From NCBI RefSeq assembly GCF_022354825.1, contig NZ_CP031168.1, positions 495,001-559,000 of the forward strand: a stretch of 64,000 nucleotides of DNA, in the 5' to 3' direction. Source of the stretch: Paenibacillus sp. H1-7 (GTDB taxonomy: Bacteria > Bacillota > Bacilli > Paenibacillales > NBRC-103111). Below the pieces are notes generated by a model that worked only from the letters and a program-made list of their open reading frames with translations, made no database searches and was not told the origin of the DNA. The position numbers and the translations under genes are program-made. This document shows, piece after piece, positions 19,974-29,643 of this stretch (its first letter is position 1; every line of letters begins with the position of its first letter).

Positions 19974-21640
19974 GCGAATTTGATGTCCCGTTATTCCATT
20001 TCAGCCGCGGCGAGTTTGTGGAAGCCGATTACCAAGATCCGCTTCTTGAAGATTATCGGAATAACCCACTGCTCGAAGCTCTACCGCCGATTTGGGATGA
20101 TAAGACGGTTGTGAACAAACTGGCGTCCAAGCCAATCTTCAATGCCTCGGAGCGTGACCTTCCCGTTCATCTCCGGTTGCACTGTGTCCAACGTATATCG
20201 CGCGACTTCTTTCGACCGTTATCCAGACATTTAGAGCTTCAGCAGAGCATTTCAAGGCTTATTCGTGACGGTTATGTAGGACGTAATCCTCTGACTCCAA
20301 ATTACGCTTTCAGAGCTCGCAAGGACGCCTATGAGCTCATTATGCAGGGCAATACAAGCGGTTACCCCGTGAATACTCCAACCTCTGCTGGATTTGCCTT
20401 AGTTGGCATATCCGGGATTGGTAAGTCCAGCAGTTTGTTGCGAATTCTGCAGATGTATCCGCAAGTCATTCTTCACCGCAAGTATAGAGGGCAGGATATG
20501 CCTGCTCCGTTCCAAATTGTTTGGTTGAAGATGGATTGCCCTCATGATGGCTCCATAAGAGGGCTATGTCTAAACTTCTTGTTAGCAGTAGACAGCCTCG
20601 TTGGAACTAAATATTACAAGAAAAATGTAACCAAAAGCCCAGATGAGTTACTTCCTCTGATGGCACAAGCTGCGGCAGTCCACTGCCTCGGGGTGCTTGT
20701 CATTGATGAAATTCAGAATCTTCAAGAAGCCAAGGATGACCGCGCTGCTCAAATGCTTAACTTCTTTGTTCAGTTAGTTAATACCATTGGGCTGCCGGTA
20801 ATTCTTGTCGGAACCTACAAAGCTCTTCCTGCATTGAACGGCGAATTTCGTAATGCTAGACGGAATAGTGGTCAAGGAGATGCCACATGGCATCACTTCA
20901 AGAAAGATGAGGAATGGGCCTGGTTGCTTCAGGGGTTGTGGAAGTACCAGTGGACGGACAAGAAAATGGAGCTAGATCAAGAATTCATAGATATCATGTA
21001 TGAAGAGTCACAAGGCATATCGGATATTGCCATTAAGCTATTCATGCTAACGCAATGGAGAGCTCTGGATAAAGAACTCGAATCGGTTACGCCGGGGTTA
21101 ATTCGCTCTGTGGCAAAAGATCGACTCACTTTGATTAGGCCAGCTTTAGAGGCCCTACGTTCCGGTAAGAAAGCTCAGATCCAGAAATTCGCTGATATTT
21201 ATGACAGTGTTTCCATTGACGATTATTTGGATCGCATTGAAGCTGAACAGCGGCAAGCAGAACGGTTAGAAGTAATTCGAACAGAACTTGGTTATGACGT
21301 TACTGAACAGACGATAAACGAAGTTAGTGCTTGGCTAATCGAGGCTGGTGTGACACAAGCCATAGCTTCTCAAGCTGCGGAAGAGGTAACGAAAATTCAT
21401 CTTCATGAATTGGATGAAATCGATCTTCATAAAGAGGCACTTAAAGTGGCATTTCAGAAGCAAAGTGTTTTGGTGAATAACTCATCGCAGCAGCGTAGTA
21501 AGACGAACCCAAAGGTCATACCGTCGAATCCAAGCGATTTGCGGCTCATTGTATCACAAGGCCGAAAGAAGAAAATGTCTGCTTACGATTCGTTGAAGGC
21601 TGCGAATTATATTAAAAATCCAATGGAGTTTCTCGGATAG
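19970..21640 (+). CDS. tnsC: Tn7-like AAA+ transposition regulator TnsC
   Basis: ATP-dependent matchmaker that joins TnsD- or TnsE-marked target DNA to TnsAB and gives target immunity. Walker A is GISGIGKSS (residues 146-154) and Walker B is VLVIDEIQNL with Asp246-Glu247. Its 556 residues equal the size of Tn7 TnsC. A long N-terminal part (1-140) is the likely TnsD contact and the C-terminal part (about 500-556) the TnsAB contact by family analogy. The four-base overlap with tnsB means coupled translation. Confidence 0.95.
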   Translation: MSEFDVPLFHFSRGEFVEADYQDPLLEDYRNNPLLEALPPIWDDKTVVNKLASKPIFNASERDLPVHLRLHCVQRISRDFFRPLSRHLELQQSISRLIRDGYVGRNPLTPNYAFRARKDAYELIMQGNTSGYPVNTPTSAGFALVGISGIGKSSSLLRILQMYPQVILHRKYRGQDMPAPFQIVWLKMDCPHDGSIRGLCLNFLLAVDSLVGTKYYKKNVTKSPDELLPLMAQAAAVHCLGVLVIDEIQNLQEAKDDRAAQMLNFFVQLVNTIGLPVILVGTYKALPALNGEFRNARRNSGQGDATWHHFKKDEEWAWLLQGLWKYQWTDKKMELDQEFIDIMYEESQGISDIAIKLFMLTQWRALDKELESVTPGLIRSVAKDRLTLIRPALEALRSGKKAQIQKFADIYDSVSIDDYLDRIEAEQRQAERLEVIRTELGYDVTEQTINEVSAWLIEAGVTQAIASQAAEEVTKIHLHELDEIDLHKEALKVAFQKQSVLVNNSSQQRSKTNPKVIPSNPSDLRLIVSQGRKKKMSAYDSLKAANYIKNPMEFLG

Positions 21641-21650
21641 GTGATAAAAG

Positions 21651-23423
21651 TTGAGTGAATGGTGTGCACTTCCAATCCCATACCCTGACGAACTCTTGTA
21701 CAGTGTGATCGCCAGGTATCATATTAGATCACATAATACGAGTCCCAAATGGACACTTAGGGAAGTTTTCGGTACTGACAATGTCATTCCTACGATCGAC
21801 CTTCCAAGCCATCTGGATGCATTGTCAAGAAGAAACATAGTTCAGATCATGGCTGATGAATGGATTAGGAAGCACACCTTTTATTCTTACTATGCCCCTT
21901 TCTTACCGGACTCCCGAGCGATGCGCGTTAAGGCACTTATGAGAAGCATGGATGGATCGGGCATTCATGCTTTAGTAGGCATAACAGCAAGCACGATTGA
22001 TCGGATGGATCGATTGTGGTTTTGCCCTTCCTGTTACGAACAAGATATTCAACGTTATGGTGAGCCCTACTGGCATCGAGTTCATCAATTACCAGGTGTA
22101 TATCTCTGTCCTCATCACCGGAGAGTTCTACGTAAGCTAACGAGTCCATTGTCGGATAGACATGGTTTAAATGTTTTGCCGATATCTAGACATATGTTCC
22201 GTTCGATTGCTGTCATTGAAGATTTACCCGATAAACTAAATGATCGTCTGTCGGATATTGCTGAAGACATTCATTTACTCGTTCAGCTGGACAATCAGCC
22301 GATTTTATATGACTTAAGAACGGCTATCCTGCCACGATTAGCAGAGAAGGGATATGTTACTGTATCATCGCGTATCCGCCAACAGAAGCTTTGCGAGCAG
22401 CTTGTGCTATTCTATGGTCGAGAATTGTTAGATCTAATAGATAGTGACCCGACAGAAAGCAGATATTCGTGGTTAGAGCAATCAACGAGAACAGCGCGGC
22501 GAGCTATTCATCCTTTACGTCAGTTGCTTCTTATCCGATTTTTATATGGGTCATTTCGTGAATTTCTTGATCGCACGGACGGTACAAACGCTCCGTTCGG
22601 CAATGCACCTTGGCCCTGTCTAAATAAGGCAGCTGACCATTATAAGGAATTAGTTGTTACGCAGTGTGATATAACCCGTTGCTCAGATACAGGGCAACCT
22701 GTTGGCACATTTGTATGTTCATGCGGATTCTCCTATTCCCGTCGTGGTCCTGATAGATCTGAGGAAAACAAGTACTATCGGGGAAGAATCAAGTCCTTCG
22801 GTCCGATATGGACGGAAAAACTTAAGCAATGCATGCAAGAAGGGATGTCCTATCGCTCCGCTGCTGAGAGACTTGGGGTGGATACGAATACTGTCATCAA
22901 GTATGCCAACGGGAAATGGCCGGAACGAAATGTTCCAGTTAAACAAAAGTACACTAAGAAGGCTGCAATAGCTCCTTCTTTGATAAATACAAGGAAGTCC
23001 CCTCGCATACGCGTTGACTGGGAAAATCGTGATTTGAAGCTAAGCTGGATGGTTGAACAGGTATGTAAAGCCATGTTGGCCGAAAGTAACGCCAAGCCTG
23101 TTCGCATTACAATTACTTTGCTTGGCAAGAGAATCGGGAAGCTTAGCTGGCTAGAGAAGTATCAACATAAGCTTCCAGTAACGGTGAGTATTTTAACTAC
23201 CTATGTAGAATCTGTGTCCCAGTTTCAGATACGCAGAGTACGCTGGGCTGCGGAACGTTTGTCCGGAGAGTGGCCTATTAAACGATGGAAGCTGGAGAAG
23301 CTTGCAGGACTAAGACCGGACTATTCTCAGGAAGTATTAGACGAAATTAATCGATGCATCGGTCAAAGCCGACTATTGCAACCATACACATCACCAGAGG
23401 AGACTTCTTCATGGCAACACTGA
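21651..23423 (+). CDS. tnsD: Tn7-like target-selection protein TnsD (TniQ family)
   Basis: Sequence-specific protein that recognises the glmS 3' end and recruits TnsC. The N-terminal TniQ domain holds a zinc knuckle with Cys125, Cys128, Cys153 and His156 (FCPSCYEQ, then YLCPHHRR). A second Cys cluster (VCSCGFSYSRRG) lies near residue 355. A helix-turn-helix follows (YRSAAERLGVDTNTVIKYA, near 400). The 590-residue size is that of full TnsD rather than short TniQ. The start is TTG 21651 behind AGGTGA (21640-21645). Insertion of this element 25 bp after glmS agrees with TnsD targeting. Confidence 0.94.
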   Translation: MSEWCALPIPYPDELLYSVIARYHIRSHNTSPKWTLREVFGTDNVIPTIDLPSHLDALSRRNIVQIMADEWIRKHTFYSYYAPFLPDSRAMRVKALMRSMDGSGIHALVGITASTIDRMDRLWFCPSCYEQDIQRYGEPYWHRVHQLPGVYLCPHHRRVLRKLTSPLSDRHGLNVLPISRHMFRSIAVIEDLPDKLNDRLSDIAEDIHLLVQLDNQPILYDLRTAILPRLAEKGYVTVSSRIRQQKLCEQLVLFYGRELLDLIDSDPTESRYSWLEQSTRTARRAIHPLRQLLLIRFLYGSFREFLDRTDGTNAPFGNAPWPCLNKAADHYKELVVTQCDITRCSDTGQPVGTFVCSCGFSYSRRGPDRSEENKYYRGRIKSFGPIWTEKLKQCMQEGMSYRSAAERLGVDTNTVIKYANGKWPERNVPVKQKYTKKAAIAPSLINTRKSPRIRVDWENRDLKLSWMVEQVCKAMLAESNAKPVRITITLLGKRIGKLSWLEKYQHKLPVTVSILTTYVESVSQFQIRRVRWAAERLSGEWPIKRWKLEKLAGLRPDYSQEVLDEINRCIGQSRLLQPYTSPEETSSWQH

Positions 23424-25027
23424 CGTTGAGATCCTGGCCTTTTCCAGAGAATCACGAGGCAGAATTAGTCTGGTTTGGATCGCCGTTTATGGACTATAAG
23501 GGTAATTGGAGAATTCGTGTCGCATTTAGAACTATATCTGAAGGGATAAAGGTAGTATCTTACCCCTGGGGTACGATGCCATATTTGCGGATTGGCCAAG
23601 TTTATACCAATGGCATGTATGACCAGATAAGACCTATGAGCGGATCAGCTTTTCAATTTACTATAGATTCCTTCAACCAAGGCAATCTGACTAACGGTTT
23701 TAAGCTGCCTAAACGATTGAATGATTTTGGCAAAATTCCTGAGCTCGGGCTACAAAATATTATTCAGTATCAAACGAATGGTCTCACATACTGTATACCG
23801 GTAATTGAATTGATTAGAGCTCTGTTTATTAACTCGAGGTACTTAGCCTACTATTTGCTCCAACCTCATGGCTTGGACTTGTTAATCGATAATAGCTATT
23901 CATTGGGGGGGACATTGCATTTCGACTTGAGCAATCGAGTTCCAACCAAATTGGCTACAGACAGCAATGTACGCCACCTCTCATGGATCTACACAGACCC
24001 GATGATTCGGTCTTTGTGGGATTCTGTTTATCAGAGTATGTTCAGTCATGCAGTTAAAAGTTCACCCTATAATCCATCCGCCACCTTAAAGAAAGGTGTT
24101 CCTTTAAATATCGATCTTCCGCCCTTAGGCCCTATTGAAATACATAGTCGTGGGGTTCAATTTATTGATTACGTGTTAGTCAAAGAAATTATTGCCATAG
24201 GCGGATTTCAGCACCCATCTAATGAGATTCTCTTTTGGCATCCTTCTAAAAAGCGCCGTGAATGGAGCTCAGGTGACAAGACTGTACGTATGATTCCTGG
24301 TTCTAAAAACACTGACTATGTGCTGAACGATCAAAGTGACAACGCCAAAGAAGATTTGAATCAAGATATACTGGAAACTTCCCCTACAATAATGCGATTC
24401 GCCAATTATCCTGTAGTGGAGACTCGTCGATCAAGTGTAAGACAATCGAATACAGGAAATGAAGTCATCGTGTCGACTGGACGCGGGGGAAAACATACGG
24501 CTGCTTCTGAAGAAATCAGTACTCAGGATTCCATGGTTGGCGGGGATACCCCACCTATCGACTTCCAGACACTCGAGACGATTCCAGCGTCCGATGCAAT
24601 CGGTCTTGAACCATTTTTTCTGATGATTGAATTGTTGAAGAAGACATTCCCAGTAAGTGTAAGGATATCAGTAGTAAGAGTGCAGCCTGGTAAGCGATTC
24701 TCTGTCTGTATGAACGGAGCTCGCAGAACATGTGCCATAGTTCAGGTGACTACTGGAATCACGACATCCTATATTGTCGAAGTGGCAAGACCGGATGATT
24801 GGTCGATCTCTACCCTTATTCTCCGTCCAAAAAATCCGTTGTTGTCATTTAGGATAATAGAGCGAAACATAAAGCAGCTTCTCGATGGATTGGTTCAAAA
24901 AGGTGGACACTGGGATCAGTCAGTCCTTAACCAATGTGAGACCTTGAATATTGAAAAATTAAAGCATTATCAAAGTGATACGATTCGCGAGTGGGCCTCT
25001 AGACTTGCAGGTAAGTTAATGACGTAA
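23411..25027 (+). CDS. tnsE: Tn7-like target-selection protein TnsE
   Basis: In Tn7, TnsE directs insertion into replicating mobile plasmids through DNA with recessed 3' ends and the beta clamp. The protein is 538 residues, the same length as Tn7 TnsE. Its C-terminal domain (LEPFFLMIELLKKTFP, then PGKRFSVCMNGARRTCAIVQ, about 410-460) matches my memory of the conserved TnsE core. ATG 23411 lies behind GAGGAG and overlaps the tnsD end by 13 bp. It completes a tnsABCDE set, so this element should have both a safe-site and a plasmid-seeking pathway. The family call is firm and the mechanism is by analogy. Confidence 0.85.
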   Translation: MATLTLRSWPFPENHEAELVWFGSPFMDYKGNWRIRVAFRTISEGIKVVSYPWGTMPYLRIGQVYTNGMYDQIRPMSGSAFQFTIDSFNQGNLTNGFKLPKRLNDFGKIPELGLQNIIQYQTNGLTYCIPVIELIRALFINSRYLAYYLLQPHGLDLLIDNSYSLGGTLHFDLSNRVPTKLATDSNVRHLSWIYTDPMIRSLWDSVYQSMFSHAVKSSPYNPSATLKKGVPLNIDLPPLGPIEIHSRGVQFIDYVLVKEIIAIGGFQHPSNEILFWHPSKKRREWSSGDKTVRMIPGSKNTDYVLNDQSDNAKEDLNQDILETSPTIMRFANYPVVETRRSSVRQSNTGNEVIVSTGRGGKHTAASEEISTQDSMVGGDTPPIDFQTLETIPASDAIGLEPFFLMIELLKKTFPVSVRISVVRVQPGKRFSVCMNGARRTCAIVQVTTGITTSYIVEVARPDDWSISTLILRPKNPLLSFRIIERNIKQLLDGLVQKGGHWDQSVLNQCETLNIEKLKHYQSDTIREWASRLAGKLMT

Positions 25028-25059
25028 AGAACCGATATCAATCGGTTCTTTATTTTTAG
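25026..25059 (+). terminator. Terminator of the tns operon
   Basis: Eleven-pair perfect stem AAAGAACCGAT/ATCGGTTCTTT, loop ATCA, then TATTTTTA. It separates tns genes from cargo. Confidence 0.9.
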
Positions 25060-25062
25060 TAT

Positions 25063-25091
25063 TTGAATACTTGATTTTATTATGGTACTAT
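25063..25091 (+). promoter_or_regulatory. Promoter of the restriction-modification operon
   Basis: TTGAAT (25063-25068), 17 bp, TACTAT (25086-25091), directly after the tns terminator. The -10 lies after the ATG at 25082, so that ATG cannot be the start of the next gene. Confidence 0.6.
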
Positions 25092-25126
25092 TTAGGTGTA
25101 AGTTCCTAGGGCTAGAGGGTGATACT

Positions 25127-26710
25127 TTGATTGAAACGTTCTGGAATATTTGTCTTCTTCATGATATAGCTGCCCGAGATCAATTGCTTCGAGAAGCAGT
25201 TCGGGTCGTTCAAACAAGAAAGTCGCTCGAACTGCAAGGAGCTGCACACACATCTATCCTAGAACCGGAAATGCTGTTCCAGTGGATGAAGCAGTATGCT
25301 GGTGAGCGTGAGTTCGGACACTTCCCCGGTGATCGGGATTTGTTCTATAGGCTGTATCAAGTGGGCAAGGATATGAACTTGTTAGATTATGCCGTACAGA
25401 CGATACAGCAAGATCGTATTACAGGCGGTATTGTTGTTCATACGAGTATTGTGGACAGATTTAAAGACATGTGTGAACGCAACCTCTACCGAACGCTGTT
25501 AATAGCAGAAGTGGAGAAATACTTACGTGGTTTGGCGGAAACTCGATTATTCAAGAAATCATTTACGATTACGCTGCTGACCGAAAGTTACATTATCGCC
25601 AAGCTGCTGAAGACTTATTTTGAAGCTTATCCGAACGTTAATATCATTCAAGGCACGATCTATCAGCCGTTACCTTTGCAAGAGAAGTTCGATGCTATCT
25701 TAACCATCCCAAACTTCGGATTAAAGATGGATGACGTTGAAGATGCAAGCATTAGAGATTCGGAAGGCGTAGCCGTCAACCATTTACTTCCCCTGTTGCG
25801 AGACACAGGGAGAATAAGTGTGACATTCCCCCCAAGGATGATGTTTCAATCGGGGAGCATTGCAAAGTGGCGTGAACTGACGAATGAGTCTTACCCTGTT
25901 CAATCGGTACACATGCTGCCCGATGGATTGTTTCGACCCTATACATCGGTCAAGACCTATCAGGTTGAATTTGGGAGATCGCCAGAGCAAGTTCTGATAG
26001 GTCGATTACAGCTGCAAAAGATGTCATTGGAGCCTGAGCGAGAAATTTCGATTCATGCCGAAGCATTTGCTCAACTTGAAAACTGGCGAATCGATATGCT
26101 GCTTGATGAAGATCAAGATACACTGCGTTCCTTCCATCAAGCGCCTGTTCCTAAGGTGAAGTTACGGGATGTTGCGGATATATTTCGGGGAAAGTCTGTT
26201 CTCAAGCAAGACCTTAGAGCTGGAAACATTAAGGTGCTTAATATCTCCAACATTGATGACGGCGAAGTAAAACTGGATCAGCTGGAAACGATTGACGAAG
26301 AAGAACGGAAGGTCAAACGTTATGAGATCCTTCCTGGTGATCTTGTCATGGCTTGCCGTGGCACGGTGAATAAACTTGCCATCTTTCCAGAAGCAGAAGG
26401 TACGGTGATTGCTTCCGCCAATATTATCGTAATTCGATTCAAAGCGTCTATGATAAGCGACTTTGCAAAAATATTTCTGGAAAGCCCTGTGGGAATAACA
26501 ATGATTCAGAGCTTCCAGCGAGGAACGACTGTTATGAATTTGAATCCCTCAGATGTAGGGGAAATTGAACTGCCTCTCCTCCCTCACGATGAGCAGATCA
26601 ATCGAGTGAATCGTTATAACGAGGAGAAGGAACGATTTAAACAAACGATTCGTGAGGCAACGGATCGATGGGTGCAAGTGAAGAACAAGCTTTATAGTGA
26701 ACTCTACTGA
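25127..26710 (+). CDS. Degenerate N6-methyltransferase fused to one specificity (TRD) domain
   Basis: A 527-residue protein at the head of the R-M operon. The first 330 residues resemble an HsdM-type methyltransferase fold (helical start, then [20 protein letters not shown] and [13 protein letters not shown]). Motif IV, normally NPPF/Y, reads IPNFG (residues 194-198), and the motif I glycines are absent. Residues from about 345 resemble one HsdS target-recognition half ([15 protein letters not shown], then [13 protein letters not shown]). TTG 25127 behind GAGGGTGA is the likely start, because ATG 25082 lies within the promoter. hsdM follows after 14 bp. The protein may add DNA specificity or regulate the complex; it is unlikely to methylate by itself. 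Confidence 0.75.
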   Translation: MIETFWNICLLHDIAARDQLLREAVRVVQTRKSLELQGAAHTSILEPEMLFQWMKQYAGEREFGHFPGDRDLFYRLYQVGKDMNLLDYAVQTIQQDRITGGIVVHTSIVDRFKDMCERNLYRTLLIAEVEKYLRGLAETRLFKKSFTITLLTESYIIAKLLKTYFEAYPNVNIIQGTIYQPLPLQEKFDAILTIPNFGLKMDDVEDASIRDSEGVAVNHLLPLLRDTGRISVTFPPRMMFQSGSIAKWRELTNESYPVQSVHMLPDGLFRPYTSVKTYQVEFGRSPEQVLIGRLQLQKMSLEPEREISIHAEAFAQLENWRIDMLLDEDQDTLRSFHQAPVPKVKLRDVADIFRGKSVLKQDLRAGNIKVLNISNIDDGEVKLDQLETIDEEERKVKRYEILPGDLVMACRGTVNKLAIFPEAEGTVIASANIIVIRFKASMISDFAKIFLESPVGITMIQSFQRGTTVMNLNPSDVGEIELPLLPHDEQINRVNRYNEEKERFKQTIREATDRWVQVKNKLYSELY

Positions 26711-26724
26711 GGAGGATCTTGGGA

Positions 26725-28248
26725 ATGGCAACAGCGAACCTGGGTTTTGAAGAAAAATTATGGAGCATGGCCGACAAGCTGCGCGGCAGCATGGATGCTG
26801 CGGAGTATAAGCACGTCGTGTTAGGCCTACTATTTCTTAAATATGTTTCTGATGCATTTGAAGAGAAATATGAAGCACTGAAGAATGAGCCCTATGCGGA
26901 CCCCGAAGATCGGGATGAATATGTTGCCGCGAATATCTTCTGGGTGCCTAAGGATGCTCGTTGGAGTCACATCAAGAACAATGCCAAGAAACCGGAAATC
27001 GGCCAAATCATTGACCAAGCGATGATAGACATCGAGAAGGAGAACACTTCTCTGAAAGGTGTTTTGCCGAAGGATTATGCAAGGCCTGCTCTAGATAAAA
27101 CACGTCTTGGTGAAGTTATTGACTTATTCTCGTTCAAGGTTGGCGATGAAGATAGCCGCTCCAAGGACGTGCTTGGCCGGGTATATGAATACTTCCTTAG
27201 TAAGTTCGCTAGCGCCGAGGGTAAGAACGGTGGCGAATTCTATACGCCGAACAGTGTTGTCAGCTTGCTCGTTGAGATGATTGAGCCATTTAAGGGACGT
27301 GTCTATGACCCATGCTGCGGCTCTGGCGGCATGTTCGTTCAGAGTGAGAAGTTCGTCGAAGAACATCAAGGTAAGCTTGGCGATATCGCAGTATATGGTC
27401 AAGAATCGAATCCAACGACTTGGAAGCTATGCAAAATGAACTTGGCAATCCGTGGAATCGATAGCAACTTGGGCGATCATAATGCCGATACGTTCCATAA
27501 CGATCTTCACAAGAACTTGAAGGCCGATTACATACTGGCCAATCCTCCGTTCAACATAAGTGATTGGGGCGGTGACCGGTTAACGGAAGACGCCCGTTGG
27601 TCGTATGGTATTCCACCAGTAGGCAATGCCAACTACGCTTGGATCCAGCACATGGTGAATAAGCTGGCTCCAAGTGGTGTAGCCGGTTTCGTCTTGGCGA
27701 ATGGTTCCATGTCCACCAGTACGACGGCTGAATTGGACATTCGGAGCAAGCTGGTCAATGCGGATTTGGTGGATTGCATTGTTACTCTGCCTGGGCAGTT
27801 GTTCTACTCAACGCAAATTCCTGTCTGCCTCTGGTTTATGGCGAAGAATAAGTCACCAAGAGGACTACGAGACCGTCGTGGAGAATTGCTGTTCATTGAT
27901 GCCCGCAAAATGGGTCAAATGGTCGATCGTACGCATCGTGAGATGACGACGGAAGATATCACGAAGATAGCGAATACGTACCACGCTTGGCGCGGTCAGG
28001 TCCAAGCCGGGGCATATGAGGATGTTAAAGGCTTCTGCAAAGCTGCGAAACTTACTGAAGTGCAGGAGCATGAATACATTTTGACGCCTGGACGATATGT
28101 AGGCATTGAAGATGTCGAAGAAGATAGCGAGCCGTTCGAGGATAAAATGGCCCGGCTGACATCGGAGCTGGCGGAGCAGTTCGCCAAATCTCATCATCTG
28201 GAAGACGAGATTCGTAAGCGGCTTGGAGGGATTGGGTTTGATTTCTGA
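26725..28248 (+). CDS. hsdM: Type I restriction-modification DNA methyltransferase HsdM
   Basis: Methylates adenine in the recognition site using S-adenosylmethionine and is part of the restriction complex. The 507-residue protein has an N-terminal HsdM helical domain (residues about 8-135), motif I DPCCGSGG (195-202) and intact motif IV NPPF (273-276). ATG 26725 was chosen over TTG 26719 because GAGGAGG (26709-26715) sits at normal distance from it. The hsdS start lies within its last codons. It is the active counterpart of the degenerate upstream protein. Confidence 0.96.
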   Translation: MATANLGFEEKLWSMADKLRGSMDAAEYKHVVLGLLFLKYVSDAFEEKYEALKNEPYADPEDRDEYVAANIFWVPKDARWSHIKNNAKKPEIGQIIDQAMIDIEKENTSLKGVLPKDYARPALDKTRLGEVIDLFSFKVGDEDSRSKDVLGRVYEYFLSKFASAEGKNGGEFYTPNSVVSLLVEMIEPFKGRVYDPCCGSGGMFVQSEKFVEEHQGKLGDIAVYGQESNPTTWKLCKMNLAIRGIDSNLGDHNADTFHNDLHKNLKADYILANPPFNISDWGGDRLTEDARWSYGIPPVGNANYAWIQHMVNKLAPSGVAGFVLANGSMSTSTTAELDIRSKLVNADLVDCIVTLPGQLFYSTQIPVCLWFMAKNKSPRGLRDRRGELLFIDARKMGQMVDRTHREMTTEDITKIANTYHAWRGQVQAGAYEDVKGFCKAAKLTEVQEHEYILTPGRYVGIEDVEEDSEPFEDKMARLTSELAEQFAKSHHLEDEIRKRLGGIGFDF

Positions 28249-29626
28249 GTTGGGGTTTGATATTCCTTTTGACTGGAAAGTATTTAATCTTGTTGATGTA
28301 GCTTCTGAGGAAAAGAGATCAATAATCTCTGGTCCTTTCGGATCGAGTATTAGCAGTAAATTTTTTATTGATGAAGGTATACCTGTCATTAGGGGAAGTA
28401 ACCTCTCTGTCGATATTAAGAAATTCAACGAAGAAGGGTTTGTCTTTATATCTAGAGAAAAAGCAGAGGAGCTTAAAGCATGGGCACTTTCAGGAGATAT
28501 AGTGTTTACTGCAGCAGGTACCCTCGGTCAAATAAATATTATCCCTGAAAGCTCTAAATTTTCAGAATACATTATTTCTAATAAGCAGCTAAGAGTTCGT
28601 TTAAACGAAAAACTTGTAGTCCCGATGTTTGCGTATTACTGGTTAAAAAATAAGCCAATGGTAAGCCATATAATTAACCAAAATACTGGATCTACGGTTC
28701 CTTTGATAAATCTGACAATATTAAAAAAATTGCCTATAGCATTACCTAGAATTAATGAGCAAAAACAAATAGTCAATATTTTAGAGAGTCTTGATGACAA
28801 AATTGAACTTAACGATGCTATCAATAAAAACCTTGAAGAAATGGCCCAGGCCATTTTCAAACGCTGGTTTGTCGATTTTGAGTTCCCGAATGAAAACGGT
28901 GAGCCGTTTAAGTCCAGCGGCGGCGAGTTTGAGGAAAGTGAATTAGGGTTGATTCCTAAGGGATGGAGAGTTGGAACACTATCTGATCTTGGCGAAGTTG
29001 TAGGCGGGGCAACTCCCTCCAAAAGTAAGGAAGAATACTATACTACCTGGGGGATTCCTTGGATAACCCCGAAGGATATGTCGATAAATAAAAACAAATA
29101 TATTTCTAGAGGCCAAATTGATATTACCGAAGAGGGGTTCAAGAGTTCAAGTACACGAATAGTCCCTAAAGGCACTGTTCTTTTTAGCTCTAGGGCGCCT
29201 ATCGGATATATTGCCGTATCAAAAAATGAAGTGACCACAAACCAAGGTTTTAAATCCCTTATTCCATTTGAGCATATCGGGTCTGAGTTTCTCTATTATG
29301 TCTTGAAGTTCAATACTGAGACTATAGAAAACAGAGCGTCCGGCTCGACATTTAAAGAAATCTCGGGTAGTGAAATGAAGCGAGTTCCCGTGATAATTCC
29401 ACCCTTTTATGTAATTGAACAATTCAACATTATTGTTGAGCCAATTGGAAAAATGGTTGAGAAATGTGAGTCGGAAAGTGACTCATTGATACAGCTTCGA
29501 GACTCTCTTCTCCCCAAACTCATGTCAGGAGAAATTCGGGCACCATTGAAGCAAGAATATTCGTATTCTCAGATGTTTGAGCTGCCAATGGCAGCAGAAA
29601 AAAAAGCGCAATACTCCACAACTTAA
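28238..29626 (+). CDS. hsdS: Type I restriction-modification specificity subunit HsdS
   Basis: Reads the two halves of the target sequence for HsdM and HsdR. It has two target-recognition domains (about residues 5-180 and 245-420), each followed by a conserved helical spacer ([20 protein letters not shown], and [14 protein letters not shown] at the C-terminus). A TTG at 28238 is preceded by GGAGGG (28225-28230) and gives [10 protein letters not shown]; other in-frame TTG codons exist upstream. It overlaps hsdM by 11 bp. The gene is more AT-rich than hsdM and hsdR, as is usual for freely exchanged specificity genes. Length 462, complete. Confidence 0.93.
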   Translation: MISELGFDIPFDWKVFNLVDVASEEKRSIISGPFGSSISSKFFIDEGIPVIRGSNLSVDIKKFNEEGFVFISREKAEELKAWALSGDIVFTAAGTLGQINIIPESSKFSEYIISNKQLRVRLNEKLVVPMFAYYWLKNKPMVSHIINQNTGSTVPLINLTILKKLPIALPRINEQKQIVNILESLDDKIELNDAINKNLEEMAQAIFKRWFVDFEFPNENGEPFKSSGGEFEESELGLIPKGWRVGTLSDLGEVVGGATPSKSKEEYYTTWGIPWITPKDMSINKNKYISRGQIDITEEGFKSSSTRIVPKGTVLFSSRAPIGYIAVSKNEVTTNQGFKSLIPFEHIGSEFLYYVLKFNTETIENRASGSTFKEISGSEMKRVPVIIPPFYVIEQFNIIVEPIGKMVEKCESESDSLIQLRDSLLPKLMSGEIRAPLKQEYSYSQMFELPMAAEKKAQYSTT

Positions 29627-29643
29627 CCAAAGGAGGTGCAAAT

